Below, in pieces: positions 63,644 through 64,000 of a stretch of 64,000 nucleotides of DNA. Position 1 is the first letter of the stretch; every line of letters starts with the position of its first letter. The notes beneath the pieces were generated by a model. The model searched no databases, was not told where the DNA came from, and saw only the letters and a list, made by a program, of their open reading frames with translations. The DNA is taken from contig NZ_JBGCCU010000006.1 of NCBI RefSeq assembly GCF_041261445.1, positions 248,001 through 312,000 of the forward strand, written 5' to 3'. Origin of the DNA: Catenulispora sp. EB89 (GTDB lineage Bacteria; Actinomycetota; Actinomycetes; Streptomycetales; Catenulisporaceae). Position numbers and translations under genes: made by a program.

Positions 63644-64000
63644 ACCGTCCCATCAACCCGTATCGCTGCCTACAGCTTGACACAATCGCCCCCGCCCGCG
63701 CCGGGCCTGATCCGGCACCGCGGGCACCGACCTGTTGTCCCTCACGGTCGGTGCTACACAGTTCACCCGGGCTCCACCCCGATATCACTTCGTGTGCGCG
63801 CTCTGTGTCCCTTCGCTGTCGTTCTAAACGTCTCTTGTCGTTTAGGACGCCGTGATCACCGGGGAGGTTCCTTCGACGGGGCCGGGGACGGCAGTTTTGA
63901 CTAGGTTTTGACGGTGCGGTGACAGGCCGGGGCCTGTCACCGCCGTGCTGTCGGGTCGGCCTTGATCAGCCGTGATCAGCCGTGAAGCCCTGATCAACCC
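63644..64000. other. gene-free right end of the window
   Basis: No coding frame with gene-like composition is seen in these 357 nt. Upstream of the TPR gene a promoter is expected but not recognisable. The stretch contains the strong inverted repeat at 63916 and short TGATCAGCCG direct repeats near 63964-63985. Confidence 0.5.
63916..63943. terminator. 13-bp perfect hairpin near the right end
   Basis: GCGGTGACAGGCC and GGCCTGTCACCGC pair perfectly around a GG turn. Neither side has a T-run. It may end a gene entering from the right; an operator is the alternative. Confidence 0.5.

Noticed and set aside
59174-63904. 1576-codon plus-strand open frame
   Set aside because: It is a shadow of the TPR protein gene. 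The TPR frame has recognisable repeats and a Cys module, and the antisense does not.
63916-63943. Attachment site or origin at the right-end hairpin
   Set aside because: No integrase, tRNA 3' end or replication gene is near; a simple hairpin is the most that can be supported.

Overview
The window reads as chromosome from a very GC-rich, soil-type actinomycete. GC-rich third codon positions, GTG/TTG starts, Tat and lipobox signals, LacI-controlled sugar ABC importers and many secreted hydrolases support this; a Catenulispora-like relative is a guess, not something the sequence proves. No transposase, integrase, CRISPR array or rRNA gene is visible.

Layout. (1) 1-14299, all minus strand: a type VII (EssC-like) secretion and signalling block. 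It holds an FHA-FtsK/SpoIIIE ATPase, a WXG100-like protein, a Ser/Thr kinase with a ricin-B-like ectodomain, a NarL response regulator, a lipoprotein, a 1135-residue membrane-anchored protein of unknown function, and the start of a helical-repeat protein that looks CHAT-like and runs off the left edge. A histidine kinase (14542-15852) diverges from it. (2) 15967-22319: L-rhamnose catabolism (rhaI, aldolase-dehydrogenase fusion, rhaB, with a YdeI-like gene at the end) opposite a LacI regulator, with matching palindromes in front of both. (3) 22404-32368: ribokinase, nitrilase-type amidohydrolase, secreted beta-helix protein, MarR/DUF6790 and TetR/SDR divergent pairs with clear palindromic operators, a GNAT gene and a DUF2264 protein. 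(4) 32396-44311: a polysaccharide-oligomer utilisation locus made of a LacI regulator, a hydroxyacid dehydrogenase, an LplB/LplC/LplA-type importer, a cytoplasmic family 8 polysaccharide lyase, a cytoplasmic beta-helix enzyme and a secreted protein. Copies of a GTAAGCGCTTAC-type operator tie it together. (5) 44379-51880: DUF4265, a structured RNA, a MalFG-type sugar importer with its LacI regulator, and a divergent glycogen-debranching-type enzyme. (6) 52040-57575: mostly exported proteins (PI-PLC-like, C39-like peptidase, berberine-bridge-type oxidase). (7) 57735-63643: a translationally coupled pair, a 1502-residue TPR protein and a Ser/Asn/Gly-rich protein.

The most unusual element is at 45132-45274 (+). 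A complete tRNA cloverleaf with an Asp-like GUC anticodon is laid out in circularly permuted order: the anticodon-arm/T-arm/3'-acceptor half comes first, and the 5'-acceptor/D-arm half follows after a 5-nt linker. Two further helices formed by the flanks enclose it. A second genome-level habit is that tandem duplications repeatedly include the stop codon of a gene; five genes here show it, the clearest being a 53-bp unit present four times at the GNAT 3' end.
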